This document shows positions 1 through 9,149 of a stretch of 64,000 nt of DNA, in pieces. Location: NCBI GenBank assembly GCA_934476235.1, contig CAKSNL010000001.1, forward strand, positions 434,001 to 498,000, written 5' to 3'. Source of the stretch: an uncultured Clostridia bacterium. GTDB lineage: Bacteria; Bacillota; Clostridia; CAKSNL01; HGM11501. The stretch's first letter is position 1; the number at the start of each line of letters is the position of its first letter. A program made the translations under genes and the position numbers. A model generated the notes under the pieces. It was not told the DNA's origin. It searched no databases and worked only from the letters and a program-made list of their open reading frames with translations.

Positions 1-556
1 GCGCCTCGGAGACTCCCATTCCCTTTTCCGCGGAAAAGGGAATCAAAATGTCCTTATCGTCCATCTTTAAAGTGTCCGATACTATGCAAAGATTTTTCTC
101 TATCTCGCTTTTTTTGATCTTATCCGCCTTCGTGGCGATTACGACGCACCCGTCCTGACGGCTCTTTATAAAGTCATACATCGTGCAGTCGTCGACCGAG
201 GGTTTATGCCTTATATCCACAATAAGAAACGTTGTCGCCAGGTTCTTGCGGTTATAAAGATAGTGGTTTATCATCTCGCCCCACTTCGCCTTTTCCGCCT
301 TGGAGACCTCCGCATATCCGTATCCCGGCAAATCTACCAGCATGAGGCGGTTATCAATATTATAAAAATTAAGCGTTGCAGTCTTTCCCGGCTTTGAAGA
401 GGTGCGCGCCAGGTTTTTGCGGTTTAATATCTTATTTATGAAAGACGATTTTCCCACATTCGACCGTCCGGCAAAAGCAACCTCGGGAAAATCCGTCTTT
501 GGATACTGCTTTTCCGAAACGGCGCTTATGACGAGCGACGCATTATTAAGATTCAT
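1..556 (-). CDS. engB: Ribosome biogenesis GTP-binding protein EngB/YsxC (partial)
   Basis: TRAFAC-class GTPase that assists late assembly of the large ribosomal subunit. The 3' end runs off the left edge, so about 185 N-terminal residues are visible. Seen: the Walker A/G1 motif GRSNVGKSS near residue 30, the EngB signature ARTSSKPGKT (G2 region), the G3 motif DLPGYGYAE, and the G4 region ATKADK. The ATG at 554-556 has a good ribosome binding site (AAGGAGA), and the ATG overlaps the lon stop codon (ATGA), so the two genes are translationally coupled. The lon-engB order is standard in Firmicutes. Identification is secure; only the C-terminus is missing. Confidence 0.95.
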   Translation of the reverse strand, partial: MNLNNASLVISAVSEKQYPKTDFPEVAFAGRSNVGKSSFINKILNRKNLARTSSKPGKTATLNFYNIDNRLMLVDLPGYGYAEVSKAEKAKWGEMINHYLYNRKNLATTFLIVDIRHKPSVDDCTMYDFIKSRQDGCVVIATKADKIKKSEIEKNLCIVSDTLKMDDKDILIPFSAEKGMGVSEA

Positions 557-2952
557 ATCTCTTCTCCTTTGCATCTTAATCCGTCGGCACGGTGCTCCTT
601 CGGCTGATAGAACACCTCGGGCTTTCTCTTTTTTTCACCGAGCGCCGTTTTAAAAACCTCGTCCGCCGTCTTCACCGGAACAATGTTAAGCTTTTCCTTC
701 ACTGACCCGTCTATCTTAACAAGGTCTTTTTTGTTTTTGTCCGGAATTATCACGGTTTTCGCGCCCGCGCGGTATGCCGCAAGCATCTTTTCCTTAAGTC
801 CGCCTATCGGAAGCACTCTGCCCGAGAGCGTGATCTCGCCCGTCATCGCAACGTCGGCGAGAGCGCTCACGCCCGTTAAGGCGCTTAAAATTGCCGTTGC
901 CACGGTAATGCCGGCGGAGGGACCGTCCTTCGGGGTCGCCCCTTCAGGGAAATGAATGTGAATGTCCTTCTTTTTGTAAAACTCCGGATCGACACCAAAG
1001 TCATCCGCGCGGCTTCTTATATAGCTTACCGCGGTTTTTGCCGATTCCTTCATAACGTCACCCAGGCTTCCGGTAAGCTCCAGCCTTCCCGTTCCGTCCA
1101 TCACGAGTGCCTCGACCGTCAGCGTAACTCCGCCGACCCTGGTCCACGCAAGCCCCGTTACGACTCCGGGAGGATTTTTCTTTTCCACAAGATCTCTTTC
1201 ATATTTTACCGGACCCAAAAAGTCGGAAAGATTTTTCTTAGTCACCGTCACGCTCTTTTTCTCGCCCTTAACAATCAGCGTCGCGGCTTTTCTCATCACG
1301 GTGCCGATGGTCCGCTCAAGATTTCTGACCCCGGCTTCCGCCGTATATCCTTCTATTATTTCCGATATGATTGCATCGCCCATCTTTATCTCGGACTTTT
1401 TAAGCCCGTTTTCCTCCATCTGGCGGGGAATAAGATAGCCATTTGCAATTTTTAACTTTTCCTCGTCGGTATATCCGGAAAGCTCTATAACCTCAAGCCT
1501 GTCCAAAAGAGCAGGCGGAATAGTATCTAAGCTGTTCGCTGTGGTGATGAACATTATCTTTGAAAGGTCGTAGGGTATCTCCAGATAATGGTCGCGGAAC
1601 GCGTTATTCTGCGCACCGTCCAAAACCTCCAGCATTGCCGACGCGGGATCGCCTTTAAAGTCAGAACCGAGCTTGTCTATCTCATCCAAAAGTATCAGCG
1701 CGGTCTTGCTTTTCGCTCTCGCGACGGCGTTTATGATTCTTCCCGGCATCGCCCCGACATAGGTTTTCCTGTGTCCTCTTATCTCAGCCTCGTCGCGCAC
1801 TCCGCCAAGGCTCATTCTGACGTATTTTCTCCCCGTCGCCTCGGCAACAGACTTTGCAATAGAGGTCTTTCCGACCCCGGGAGGACCGAAAAGGCAAAGG
1901 ATGGTGCCCTTGGCATTATCCGTCCGCTTTCTTACCGCGAGGTATTCCGTTATGCGCTCCTTAACGTCCGAAAGCCCGTAATGGTCGCGCTCCAATATCT
2001 GCTGCGCGGTATTTATGTCCGGCTCAGCCAACGGCTCGTCCTTCCACGGGAGGGAAAACACGGTGTCTAACCACTGGCGCTCCACATAGTACTCGGGAGA
2101 GGATGACGGCATCTGCGAAAGGCGCTTTATTGATTTTTCAACCGTCTTTTTCTCTTCGCCGGAAATGCCGGAGTCGGCAAGCTTTTTAAGATATTCCTCT
2201 TCCTCGCCGCCTTCTTCTCCGAGCTCGGAGCGTATCGCCTTAAGCTGCTCGCGCAAAAGGTAATCCTTCTGATTTTTGTCGATCTGCTCTTTCGTGTCCT
2301 GTGCAATTTTCTGCTCCAGCTCGTAAACCCCGGCTTCATCCCTCAATATCTCGGCAACGCGGTAAACACGGTGCGAGATTTCAGCCTCCTCCAAAATCTC
2401 CTGCCTGTCGTCCACCTTGACAAAAACGTTCGCCGCAATGGTGTCCGCCATTTTTCCGGGATCGTTTTTAAGAGAAAGGTTATTTATAACGTCAATATTT
2501 ATCTGCCCGCCTATTTCGGATATTCTTTTTAAAAGCGAATGTATCCTCATTACAAGCGCGTCATAATCGTTCTTATCAAATTCCGCCTTTTTCTCGGAAA
2601 TCACCTTAACGTCCGAAAGCAAAAAATCGTACGATTCAAAGTCAATATTCAAAAGCTCGGCGCGTTTTAATCCCTCAACAAGCACCCTGATGTTTCCGCC
2701 CGGCAGCTTTAAAAGCTGCTTGACTCTTGCGATGCTGCCGACGCGGTAAATATCATCCTCATTCGGCGTTTCAACCGAAATATCCTTCTGTGCGGATAAA
2801 AACACCAGCCTGTCGTCAGACTCCATCGCCGCGGAGAGCGCAGCGACGGACGCTTTTCTCGCCACATCAAAATGCAGAACCATTTCCGGGAAAACGACAA
2901 GTCCTCTGACCGGAATAAGGGGCAAAGTGTATTTTTTGCGTGTGTTTGCCAC
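553..2952 (-). CDS. lon: ATP-dependent Lon protease
   Basis: Cytosolic AAA+ serine protease for misfolded and regulatory proteins; 799 residues, a normal length for bacterial LonA. Order: N-terminal substrate-binding LON domain (about 10-200), coiled helical region, AAA+ module with Walker A GPPGVGKT near residue 355 and Walker B ILLDEIDK, then the protease domain with the catalytic serine in PKDGPSAG (about residue 679) and the partner lysine in GGLKEKML. Start is GTG at 2952, preceded by GTAAGGAGTG. A promoter TTGAAA-17-TATAAT lies just upstream (2979-3007). No CIRCE operator was seen. The last codons overlap engB. The basic tail after the protease domain is slightly longer than usual. Confidence 0.97.
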   Translation of the reverse strand: MANTRKKYTLPLIPVRGLVVFPEMVLHFDVARKASVAALSAAMESDDRLVFLSAQKDISVETPNEDDIYRVGSIARVKQLLKLPGGNIRVLVEGLKRAELLNIDFESYDFLLSDVKVISEKKAEFDKNDYDALVMRIHSLLKRISEIGGQINIDVINNLSLKNDPGKMADTIAANVFVKVDDRQEILEEAEISHRVYRVAEILRDEAGVYELEQKIAQDTKEQIDKNQKDYLLREQLKAIRSELGEEGGEEEEYLKKLADSGISGEEKKTVEKSIKRLSQMPSSSPEYYVERQWLDTVFSLPWKDEPLAEPDINTAQQILERDHYGLSDVKERITEYLAVRKRTDNAKGTILCLFGPPGVGKTSIAKSVAEATGRKYVRMSLGGVRDEAEIRGHRKTYVGAMPGRIINAVARAKSKTALILLDEIDKLGSDFKGDPASAMLEVLDGAQNNAFRDHYLEIPYDLSKIMFITTANSLDTIPPALLDRLEVIELSGYTDEEKLKIANGYLIPRQMEENGLKKSEIKMGDAIISEIIEGYTAEAGVRNLERTIGTVMRKAATLIVKGEKKSVTVTKKNLSDFLGPVKYERDLVEKKNPPGVVTGLAWTRVGGVTLTVEALVMDGTGRLELTGSLGDVMKESAKTAVSYIRSRADDFGVDPEFYKKKDIHIHFPEGATPKDGPSAGITVATAILSALTGVSALADVAMTGEITLSGRVLPIGGLKEKMLAAYRAGAKTVIIPDKNKKDLVKIDGSVKEKLNIVPVKTADEVFKTALGEKKRKPEVFYQPKEHRADGLRCKGEEI

Positions 2953-2978
2953 AGTCTATCACTCCTTACTAAACTATT

Positions 2979-3007
2979 ATTATACAACATATGAATTAAT
3001 ATTTCAA
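2979..3007 (-). promoter_or_regulatory. lon promoter
   Basis: On the minus strand: -35 TTGAAA (3002-3007), 17-bp spacer, -10 TATAAT (2979-2984), ending 26 bp before the lon GTG. A good sigma-A match. Confidence 0.7.
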
Positions 3008-3078
3008 GCGATAATACAAAAAAAGCCTTCAATTAATATAATTTAATACATTTTCAACTTATTTAATAAATTGTTAAG

Positions 3079-3106
3079 TTGATTTTTCTTTTGTTTATGG
3101 TATACT
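3079..3106 (+). promoter_or_regulatory. Promoter of the stalk-domain protein
   Basis: TTGATT (3079-3084), 16-bp spacer, TATACT (3101-3106), 27 bp before the ATG and upstream of the AGGAGG ribosome binding site. It is divergent from the lon promoter in the same AT-rich spacer. Confidence 0.55.
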
Positions 3107-3133
3107 AAAGATAAAGAAGAGGAGGAAATATTT

Positions 3134-4531
3134 ATGAACATTAAAAAACTTTTGCTCACCTCGGGCGCAGCTCTCTTAATGCTCGGAGCATTAAACGCCT
3201 CTGCCGCGGAAAAGGTGATAATTCCCGACTATGAATGTATTATAAACGATTCGTCAGTCTATTACTATGATTCCGAATACCCCTTGATTTCTTACCGCGA
3301 CGTTACCTATTTTCCAATGACTTACGATTACTGCCGCGCGTTAAACCTCGCCTCAAGCTGGGTCGAGGGAAAGGGGCTTTATATAGCATATGTTCCCTTC
3401 GGAACGTATGACGCGCTCCCCGTTTATCCCACCGCATTAAACACAAAGGAAAATGAGGCGGTGCTTCCCGAATATCCCATTTACATAAACGGCAGAAAGA
3501 TTGACAATAAAAACGAGGCTTACCCTCTCCTTAACTTCCGCGGAGTGACGTATTTCCCCATGACCTACGACTACGCGGCAAAGGAGTTTAACTGGGCGAC
3601 GGACTGGCAGCCCGGGCGTTTCTCGCTTTCCACCGGTACAAACTGGTCGGACGTAACCTTATCGGTCGAGGAAAAGCATCCGGACTACGCCGTTATCGGC
3701 TATCACAAAACCCTCATGATTCAGAATCCCGACGGGTCGGTAAGCTCCGGCGACTCTGTAGACACTTACAAAAAGCTTGACTATAAGACGGGAGAAATGA
3801 CTCAGCTTACCGACTATACCGCACCCGAGTACGACGCATCTTTCATTCCCGGCAAGGACGCTTCGCTCAATGTGGATAAGGAAAACAAAAAGGTTTACTA
3901 TAACGATTATCTTCTTTCCGAGGTTAAATCGTGCTTCGCTCAGGATGCGTCGGAATTCAAGACCTCAGAGATAAAGGTATACGGCTCCGTCATAAATGTC
4001 AACGGCGTTGAATTTTTAGAGGTTGAGGACTTTTTCTCCGGCTGGAGGGAGGACGGGTCGGGCTCCGGCACAAGGATGCAGACTCTTTACCTTCTGGATA
4101 ACGGAAAGCCTGTCTTTATCGGAAACTGGTATCTTATCGAGAACGCCGAAAAGCTTGGAAACGACTCTTACTTTTCGTTAAGGCAATACGGGCAGACCGT
4201 GTTTAAGCACCCCTTCTCGTCGCAGGAGCTTTATAAATATTCGGGCGGCACGCTTAAAAACATTAACGACACTCTGCCCGACTACGGCTCTGTCGCTCTT
4301 TTGGGAAAAGCGGACGGGAAGCTTTACTTAAAGTGCGAATGGTGCCCCGAGCGGATGGGCGAGTCGTCATATCACAACGTTTCGCCCGTGAATGACGGAT
4401 ATTTCACCTTTGACGGCGAGAATTTAACCAAGGTTGCAAACTTCCGTTACACAGACTGCGACCTTTTGGGAGAAAACGGTGAGATATACGGCATTACAGA
4501 CTGGAACTCGGAAATCGTAAAAATCAAATAG
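3134..4531 (+). CDS. Secreted protein with two stalk-like motif repeats
   Basis: 465 residues with a clear Sec signal peptide (lysines, hydrophobic run, ASA-type cleavage near residue 24). The mature start carries two copies of a motif with the core YRDVTYFPMTYDY / FRGVTYFPMTYDY, about 30-65 and 110-145, each followed by a tryptophan-rich strand. This resembles the copper-amine-oxidase N-terminal (stalk) repeat common in Clostridia surface proteins. The remaining 300 residues are beta-rich with aromatic and Asp/Gly turns and may form a propeller; I do not recognise a catalytic site. AGGAGG precedes the ATG and a strong terminator follows. Probably an envelope-associated protein of unknown role. 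Confidence 0.75.
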   Translation: MNIKKLLLTSGAALLMLGALNASAAEKVIIPDYECIINDSSVYYYDSEYPLISYRDVTYFPMTYDYCRALNLASSWVEGKGLYIAYVPFGTYDALPVYPTALNTKENEAVLPEYPIYINGRKIDNKNEAYPLLNFRGVTYFPMTYDYAAKEFNWATDWQPGRFSLSTGTNWSDVTLSVEEKHPDYAVIGYHKTLMIQNPDGSVSSGDSVDTYKKLDYKTGEMTQLTDYTAPEYDASFIPGKDASLNVDKENKKVYYNDYLLSEVKSCFAQDASEFKTSEIKVYGSVINVNGVEFLEVEDFFSGWREDGSGSGTRMQTLYLLDNGKPVFIGNWYLIENAEKLGNDSYFSLRQYGQTVFKHPFSSQELYKYSGGTLKNINDTLPDYGSVALLGKADGKLYLKCEWCPERMGESSYHNVSPVNDGYFTFDGENLTKVANFRYTDCDLLGENGEIYGITDWNSEIVKIK

Positions 4532-4535
4532 CGCC

Positions 4536-4568
4536 GGGGGCGGAAGATTTTCTTCCGCCCTTTTTATT
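4536..4568 (+). terminator. Rho-independent terminator
   Basis: GGGCGGAAGA / TCTTCCGCCC stem with a short T-rich loop, followed by TTTTTATT, directly after the stalk-domain gene. Confidence 0.85.
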
Positions 4569-4595
4569 GACATATTTTTCTCCTTATGATAAAAT
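4567..4595 (+). promoter_or_regulatory. Promoter of the EEP-family gene
   Basis: TTGACA (4567-4572), 17-bp spacer, TAAAAT (4590-4595), 26 bp before the ATG. It begins in the T-run of the preceding terminator. Confidence 0.65.
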
Positions 4596-4621
4596 AAGCC
4601 TGTTTTAAGGGGAGTGATCGA

Positions 4622-5320
4622 ATGAAAATTATGACTTTTAACACTCAGCACTGCCGAAATTTTCTCACCGGAGAAATTGATTTTTCAGCGATGGCGGACG
4701 CTATAAAAAAGTGCGGAGCGGACATAGTCGGCTTAAACGAAATGCGCTCAAAAGGTTCCGATCCCGAATATTCGGACCAGACCGCCGAGCTTTCCCGTCT
4801 TTCCGGAATCGGAAATCACTTTTTTGCCAAGGCTATCGACGTTGGCGGCAAAAACCCGTACGGAAACGCGCTCTTATCAAAGATAAAAATCGTGAGTGCC
4901 GAAAGAATTTTGATTCCGGATCCTACGCCCAAGGCGGAAAACAGCGGTTACGAAACGCGGTGTATTCTCAAGGCAAAGCTTGAGGACGGGTTCACAGTTT
5001 TGGTCACTCACTTCGGGCTTAACCCGGACGAGCAGGAAAACGCGGTTAAGTCGGTATTAAACGCCCTTGAAGATAAAAAGTGTATTCTCATGGGGGACTT
5101 TAACGTCACCCCCGAAAGCCCGCTTCTTGCCCCGATAAGAGAAAGAATGAATGATGCTTCGTCCCTTTGCAAAGCGGCTTTATTAACCTTTCCGTCCGAC
5201 GAGCCGAAAATCAAAATAGACTATATTTTTGTATCCTCCGACATTAAAGTGACCGGGGCGGACATTCCCGAAATAATGGTCTCCGATCACAGACCGCACA
5301 CCGCGGTAATTGAAATATAA
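4622..5320 (+). CDS. Endonuclease/exonuclease/phosphatase family protein
   Basis: 232-residue metal-dependent hydrolase of the EEP fold, with no signal peptide, so probably cytosolic. Family motifs in order: MTFNTQHCR (metal-side Asn), GLNEMR (metal-binding Glu near residue 40), VTHFGLN, GDFNVTPES (Asp/Asn pair), IDYIFVS, and the C-terminal SDHRPH with the catalytic His. These are all the residues needed for Mg2+-dependent phosphodiester or phosphomonoester hydrolysis. Substrate cannot be told: the family includes DNases, sphingomyelinases and inositol phosphatases. AAGGGGAGTG ribosome binding site. It ends right at repeat element A, which separates it from the convergent acyl-CoA ligase. Confidence 0.85.
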   Translation: MKIMTFNTQHCRNFLTGEIDFSAMADAIKKCGADIVGLNEMRSKGSDPEYSDQTAELSRLSGIGNHFFAKAIDVGGKNPYGNALLSKIKIVSAERILIPDPTPKAENSGYETRCILKAKLEDGFTVLVTHFGLNPDEQENAVKSVLNALEDKKCILMGDFNVTPESPLLAPIRERMNDASSLCKAALLTFPSDEPKIKIDYIFVSSDIKVTGADIPEIMVSDHRPHTAVIEI

Positions 5321-5598
5321 AAAATGCTCTGTATAAAGGCGGTCCGTGATAAGAAAGTAACGGTTTTACGAAAAAAGCACTGTAACCTAAGGTTACAGTG
5401 CTTTTTATATTCAAAAGAGCAAAGTAATGCGTAAAACTGCCTTTTGGCACCATAAAAGCAAGATTTTCCGATGAAGTGCAAGGCAAAAAAGCGAAGAATC
5501 CTTTAGGATTGTGAGCTTTTTTAACGCAGCAATTCGCGAAAAAGATGCTTTTATGGCTTTACTGTTTTATTGCGGGGCGCCTAAAGCAGAGCATTTTT
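5321..5598. repeat. Structured intergenic element, copy A (MITE-like)
   Basis: The whole gap between two convergent genes is one nested fold. Outermost: AAAATGCTCTG (5321-5331) pairs with CAGAGCATTTT (5587-5597). Next comes an imperfect terminal inverted repeat (5338-5358 against 5559-5579). Inside are a perfect 16-bp hairpin (5372-5406), a 10-bp stem CCATAAAAGC / GCTTTTATGG, and a small AATCC/GGATT hairpin. The core 5337-5582 is a diverged inverted copy of 13972-14216. No ORF of its own. The outer stem followed by a T-run probably serves as a terminator. Confidence 0.8.
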
Positions 5599-7239
5599 TT
5601 ATTTTGTTGTTTCCGCCTCAACCAGACGGGATGCGCCGTACCGCTCGCGCAGAGCGTTTTTCTGAATCTTTCCGGTCGCGTTTCTCGGAATATCCGCGAA
5701 GATGACCTTTTTCGGACGCTTATAGCGCGGAAGCGTCTTACAGTATTCGTTGATTTCCTCCTCGGTGCAGGTCATTCCCTCTTTTATCTGAATGACCGCA
5801 GCGGTGATTTCGCCGAGACGCTCGTTCGGCAGTCCGATAACGCCGACATCGCTCACCTTAGGATAGGCGCGCAGGAAATCTTCTATCTGTACGGGATAAA
5901 TGTTCTCGCCGCCCTCGATGATAACGTCCTTCTTTCTGTCTACCAGATAAATAAAGCCGTCCTCATCGCGCTTTGCCATATCGCCGGTATAGAGCCAGCC
6001 CTCCTCCGTCAGAACCTCGCGCGTTGCGCCGGGGTTTTTGTAATAGCATTTCATAACTCCGTCGCCCTTTAAGCAGAGCTCGCCGACCTCGCCGGGAGCC
6101 GCCTCGTTGCCGGAATCGGTAACAATCTTGACCTGCCAGCCGTAGCCGGGAACGCCGATAGCGCCCACATGGTCGATATTTTCAACACCTAAGTGAACCG
6201 CGCCGGGACCGATGGACTCGGAAAGCCCGTAATTCGTGTCGTACTCGTGCTTCGGGAATACCTCTTTCCAGCGGCGGATAAGCGACGGGGGAACCGGCTG
6301 CGCACCGATATGCATTAACCGCCACTGATCGAGCCTGTAGTCCGAAAGGTTGATTTCTTTTCTTTCTATCGCATCTAAAATATCCTGTGCCCACGGAACT
6401 AAGAGCCAAACGATTGTCGCGCCCTCCTCGGACACCGTGCGGAGGATCCACTCGGGCTTTATTCCGCGGAGGATAACCGCGCGGCTGCACGAAATGAGCG
6501 AGCCGAACCAGTGCATTTTTGCACCCGTGTGATAAAGCGGGGGGATGCACAAAAATACATCGTCCTTAGTCTGAGAATGGTGGTGCTGCTCAACCTTTGC
6601 CGCCGTCACGAGAGCCTTGTGCCTGTGCAGTATCGCCTTGGGAAAGCCCGTCGTTCCGGAGGAAAAATAGATTGCGCCGTCATCCTCGTCCGTAATTTCA
6701 ACCGCCGGAGCCGTTGTCGAACAGTAGGTTATCATTTTTTCATAGTTATCGGAAAACTCCGGAGTTTCCTCCTCTTTCCCGACGAAGAAATAGCTCTTTA
6801 CCCTTAAATTATCCTTTATCGGGGTAATTCTTTCGATAAATTCCGGACCGAACACCAAAGTGTCAACGTCAGCAAGGTCGGTGCAGTACTCTATCTCATC
6901 GGATGAAAAACGGAAATTCATCGGTACCGCGATCGCGCCGGACTTTAATATTCCGAAATAAATGGGAAGCCACGAAATGCAGTTCATCATCAGAATTGCG
7001 ACCTTATCGCCCTTTTTGACGCCTCTTGTCAAGAGCAGGTTCGCAAAGCGGTTCGCCTCCGTGTTGAACTCCTTCCACGTGATTTCTTTTCTGTACTTTT
7101 CACTGCTCGTCGCCTGAATAAGGCTGTACTCGCGCCACGACATATCCGAATCCGGGCAGCTTGCCGGATTGACCTCAACAAGGCTCACATCGTCCGGATG
7201 AAACCTTGCGTTTCTCTCTAAAAATTCCGTGATAGGCAT
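5599..7239 (-). CDS. AMP-dependent acyl-CoA ligase (acyl/aryl-CoA synthetase)
   Basis: 546-residue class I adenylate-forming enzyme: activates a carboxylic acid with ATP to an acyl-AMP, then transfers it to CoA. Seen: P-loop-like YFSSGTTGFPKA (about 187-198), the A5 motif NYGLSES, the A7 motif LYTGDMAKRDEDGFIYLVDRKKD, and the C-terminal catalytic lysine in NATGKIQK. The N-terminus has about 25 extra residues before the usual start of the fold. Substrate is not identifiable. The symporter gene lies 12 bp upstream and both sit behind a T-box, so the likely job is import and CoA activation of a small carboxylate linked to amino-acid metabolism. Confidence 0.88.
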   Translation of the reverse strand: MPITEFLERNARFHPDDVSLVEVNPASCPDSDMSWREYSLIQATSSEKYRKEITWKEFNTEANRFANLLLTRGVKKGDKVAILMMNCISWLPIYFGILKSGAIAVPMNFRFSSDEIEYCTDLADVDTLVFGPEFIERITPIKDNLRVKSYFFVGKEEETPEFSDNYEKMITYCSTTAPAVEITDEDDGAIYFSSGTTGFPKAILHRHKALVTAAKVEQHHHSQTKDDVFLCIPPLYHTGAKMHWFGSLISCSRAVILRGIKPEWILRTVSEEGATIVWLLVPWAQDILDAIERKEINLSDYRLDQWRLMHIGAQPVPPSLIRRWKEVFPKHEYDTNYGLSESIGPGAVHLGVENIDHVGAIGVPGYGWQVKIVTDSGNEAAPGEVGELCLKGDGVMKCYYKNPGATREVLTEEGWLYTGDMAKRDEDGFIYLVDRKKDVIIEGGENIYPVQIEDFLRAYPKVSDVGVIGLPNERLGEITAAVIQIKEGMTCTEEEINEYCKTLPRYKRPKKVIFADIPRNATGKIQKNALRERYGASRLVEAETTK

Positions 7240-7251
7240 AAAAACACTCCC

Positions 7252-8799
7252 TTAATCTTCTCCGAGCGCCTCTCTCGCGGGGACGCTCACCTTCTGCTCA
7301 TAGCAGGAAAACATTTTTTCAACCTTGTCCTTATCCGGCTTTTTCGTAAAGAGGCTCACGACCGGAACCACGATAAGTCCCAGAACCATTACGAACGCGC
7401 CGCAGTTTATGGGCGACTGTAACATTGCCGGAAAAGCGCTTCTTGCAATCATGTTCAGCGTCATGATTCCCGTTCCTAAAATAAAGCTTGTCATAGCCGC
7501 GGCACCCGTTGCCTTTTTAGAGTAGAGTCCGTATAAGAACGGTGCTAAGAACGCGCCCGCGAGCGCGCCCCACGAAACGCCCATAAGCTGAGCGATGAAG
7601 GTTACGTTGCTCTTATACTGAATTATCGCGATGACCGCGGAGATTGCAATAAAGAGCACAACAAGCACGCGCATGAAGGAAACCTGTTTTTTCTGGCTCA
7701 TATTTTTTACTATGTTGTCTTTAATTAAGTCCAGCGTCAGCGTGGAGCTTGAAGCAAGCACGAGGCTTGAAAGCGTTGACATTGACGCCGAAAGCACAAG
7801 TATTATAACAACGCCGATCAAAAATTCCGGAAGGCGCTCTATCATCGCGGGGATTATCGCGTCAAACCCTTCCTTCGCAACTTCCTCGCCGGTTAAGAAA
7901 AGTCTTCCGAAGCCGCCCAGAAAGTAGCATCCGCCGGCAACTACAACGGCGAAAAGCGTTGAAATTATCGTTCCCTTGCTGATTGCCTTCTCGCTCTTTA
8001 TCGCGTAGAACTTCTGCACCATCTGCGGAAGCCCCCATGTGCCGAGCGATGTAAGGATTACCACCGCGAAAAGCCCTATAGGATCCGGTCCGAAGAATGA
8101 CGCGAACGCGCCCGGCATTGCGACAGATTCATCGGTCACATTTGAAAGTGCGGTGAGCGATCCCAAAAATCCGCCGTTAACCGTAAGCACGGAATAGATT
8201 ACCGCGACAATTCCGACCAGCATTATGATTCCCTGTATAAAATCGTTTATCGCGGTCGCCATGTATCCGCCCACGATAACGTAAATTCCCGTTAATACCG
8301 CCATAACTATAACGCAAACGGCATAGTCCACGTTAAACGCCATGGCAAAAAGCCTTGAAAGTCCGTTATAGAGCGACGCCGTGTACGGAATCAAGAAAAT
8401 GAATATGATTACAGACGAAACTATTTTCAGCGCCTTGCTCTCATATCTATTTCCGAAAAACTCCGGCATTGTCGCCGAGTTTAAGTTCTGCGTCATGAGT
8501 CTGGTTCTTCTTCCCAGAACGACCCATGCCAAAAGCGAACCCAAAAATGCGTTTCCGAGCCCGATCCATGTGGACGCGACTCCGAACTTCCAGCCGAACT
8601 GACCGGCGTAACCGACGAAAATAACCGCCGAGAAATAACTTGTTCCGTAAGCGAACGCCGTGAGCCAGGGACCCACGCTCCTGCCGCCCAGAACGAAACC
8701 TGCCACATCACGCGTATGCGCTCTGCAATAAAAGCCGACACCTACCATAATACCGAAAAACACTGCCAACATAATGATTTTTACTGCCATTTCAATCAT
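7252..8799 (-). CDS. Sodium:solute symporter (SSS family)
   Basis: 515 residues with about 13 predicted transmembrane helices. The N-terminal half shows the SSS pattern: DVAGFVLGGRSVGPWLTAFAYGTSYFSAVIFVG, and later YVIVGGYMATAINDFIQGIIM, which matches the family signature region. PutP and PanF are relatives, but the substrate cannot be assigned. The ATG at 8799 is preceded by AGAAAGGAATG. It is the first gene of a two-gene operon with the acyl-CoA ligase and is controlled by the upstream T-box, an unusual arrangement because T-boxes mostly serve aminoacyl-tRNA synthetases and amino-acid biosynthesis or transport genes. Confidence 0.9.
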   Translation of the reverse strand: MIEMAVKIIMLAVFFGIMVGVGFYCRAHTRDVAGFVLGGRSVGPWLTAFAYGTSYFSAVIFVGYAGQFGWKFGVASTWIGLGNAFLGSLLAWVVLGRRTRLMTQNLNSATMPEFFGNRYESKALKIVSSVIIFIFLIPYTASLYNGLSRLFAMAFNVDYAVCVIVMAVLTGIYVIVGGYMATAINDFIQGIIMLVGIVAVIYSVLTVNGGFLGSLTALSNVTDESVAMPGAFASFFGPDPIGLFAVVILTSLGTWGLPQMVQKFYAIKSEKAISKGTIISTLFAVVVAGGCYFLGGFGRLFLTGEEVAKEGFDAIIPAMIERLPEFLIGVVIILVLSASMSTLSSLVLASSSTLTLDLIKDNIVKNMSQKKQVSFMRVLVVLFIAISAVIAIIQYKSNVTFIAQLMGVSWGALAGAFLAPFLYGLYSKKATGAAAMTSFILGTGIMTLNMIARSAFPAMLQSPINCGAFVMVLGLIVVPVVSLFTKKPDKDKVEKMFSCYEQKVSVPAREALGED

Positions 8800-8830
8800 T
8801 CCTTTCTGTTAGGACGGCGATTTCGGCAAT

Positions 8831-9109
8831 AAAAAAACCGCCCTCCCGAAATAAATTCAAGAGGGCGGATATCCTCCGCGTTACCACCTCTGATTCACAG
8901 AGCCCTCACGGCACTCTGCCTCGCCGAGTAATGAAAAACCGTACTTCCGTACTACTCGAACGCTTTAACGGACGCCTCCGCCGTGCCCTACATTTCGAAC
9001 ACGGAGCTCCGAAACCGTAATTCAGACTTATAAGTGCACCGGACTCGCACCAACCGCCGGCTCTCTTAAGCTCCCTTTATAAGCTTACTTCTCGTTTCTT
9101 CATCGCTTT
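8831..9109 (-). promoter_or_regulatory. T-box leader RNA
   Basis: Read on the minus strand. The T-box sequence GAGGTGGTAACGCG lies at 8877-8890, the distal stem I loop GGTTGGTG follows an AGAGAGCCGG bulge region near 9040-9065, and an intrinsic terminator (CCGCCCTC/GAGGGCGG stem plus seven T) lies at 8831-8868. The specifier region reads TCTGAATTACG near 9013-9026, between stem arms CTTATAAG and GTTTC; the codon could be TAC (Tyr) or TTA (Leu), and I cannot decide. Uncharged tRNA should favour antitermination and raise transport plus ligase expression. Confidence 0.92.
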
Positions 9110-9116
9110 GTCGATT

Positions 9117-9145
9117 ATTGTAGCACAATAGATTCGGTTTGTCAA
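9117..9145 (-). promoter_or_regulatory. Promoter of the T-box operon
   Basis: TTGACA (9140-9145), 17-bp spacer, TACAAT (9117-9122), read on the minus strand. Transcription should begin near 9109, giving a leader of about 300 nt. The -35 lies 5 bp past the end of the upstream mannosidase gene. Confidence 0.85.
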
Positions 9146-9149
9146 TAGG

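Noticed and set aside
2953..3133. CIRCE or other heat-shock operator upstream of lon
   Set aside because: The spacer is AT-rich and has only ordinary promoters; no CIRCE inverted repeat was found.
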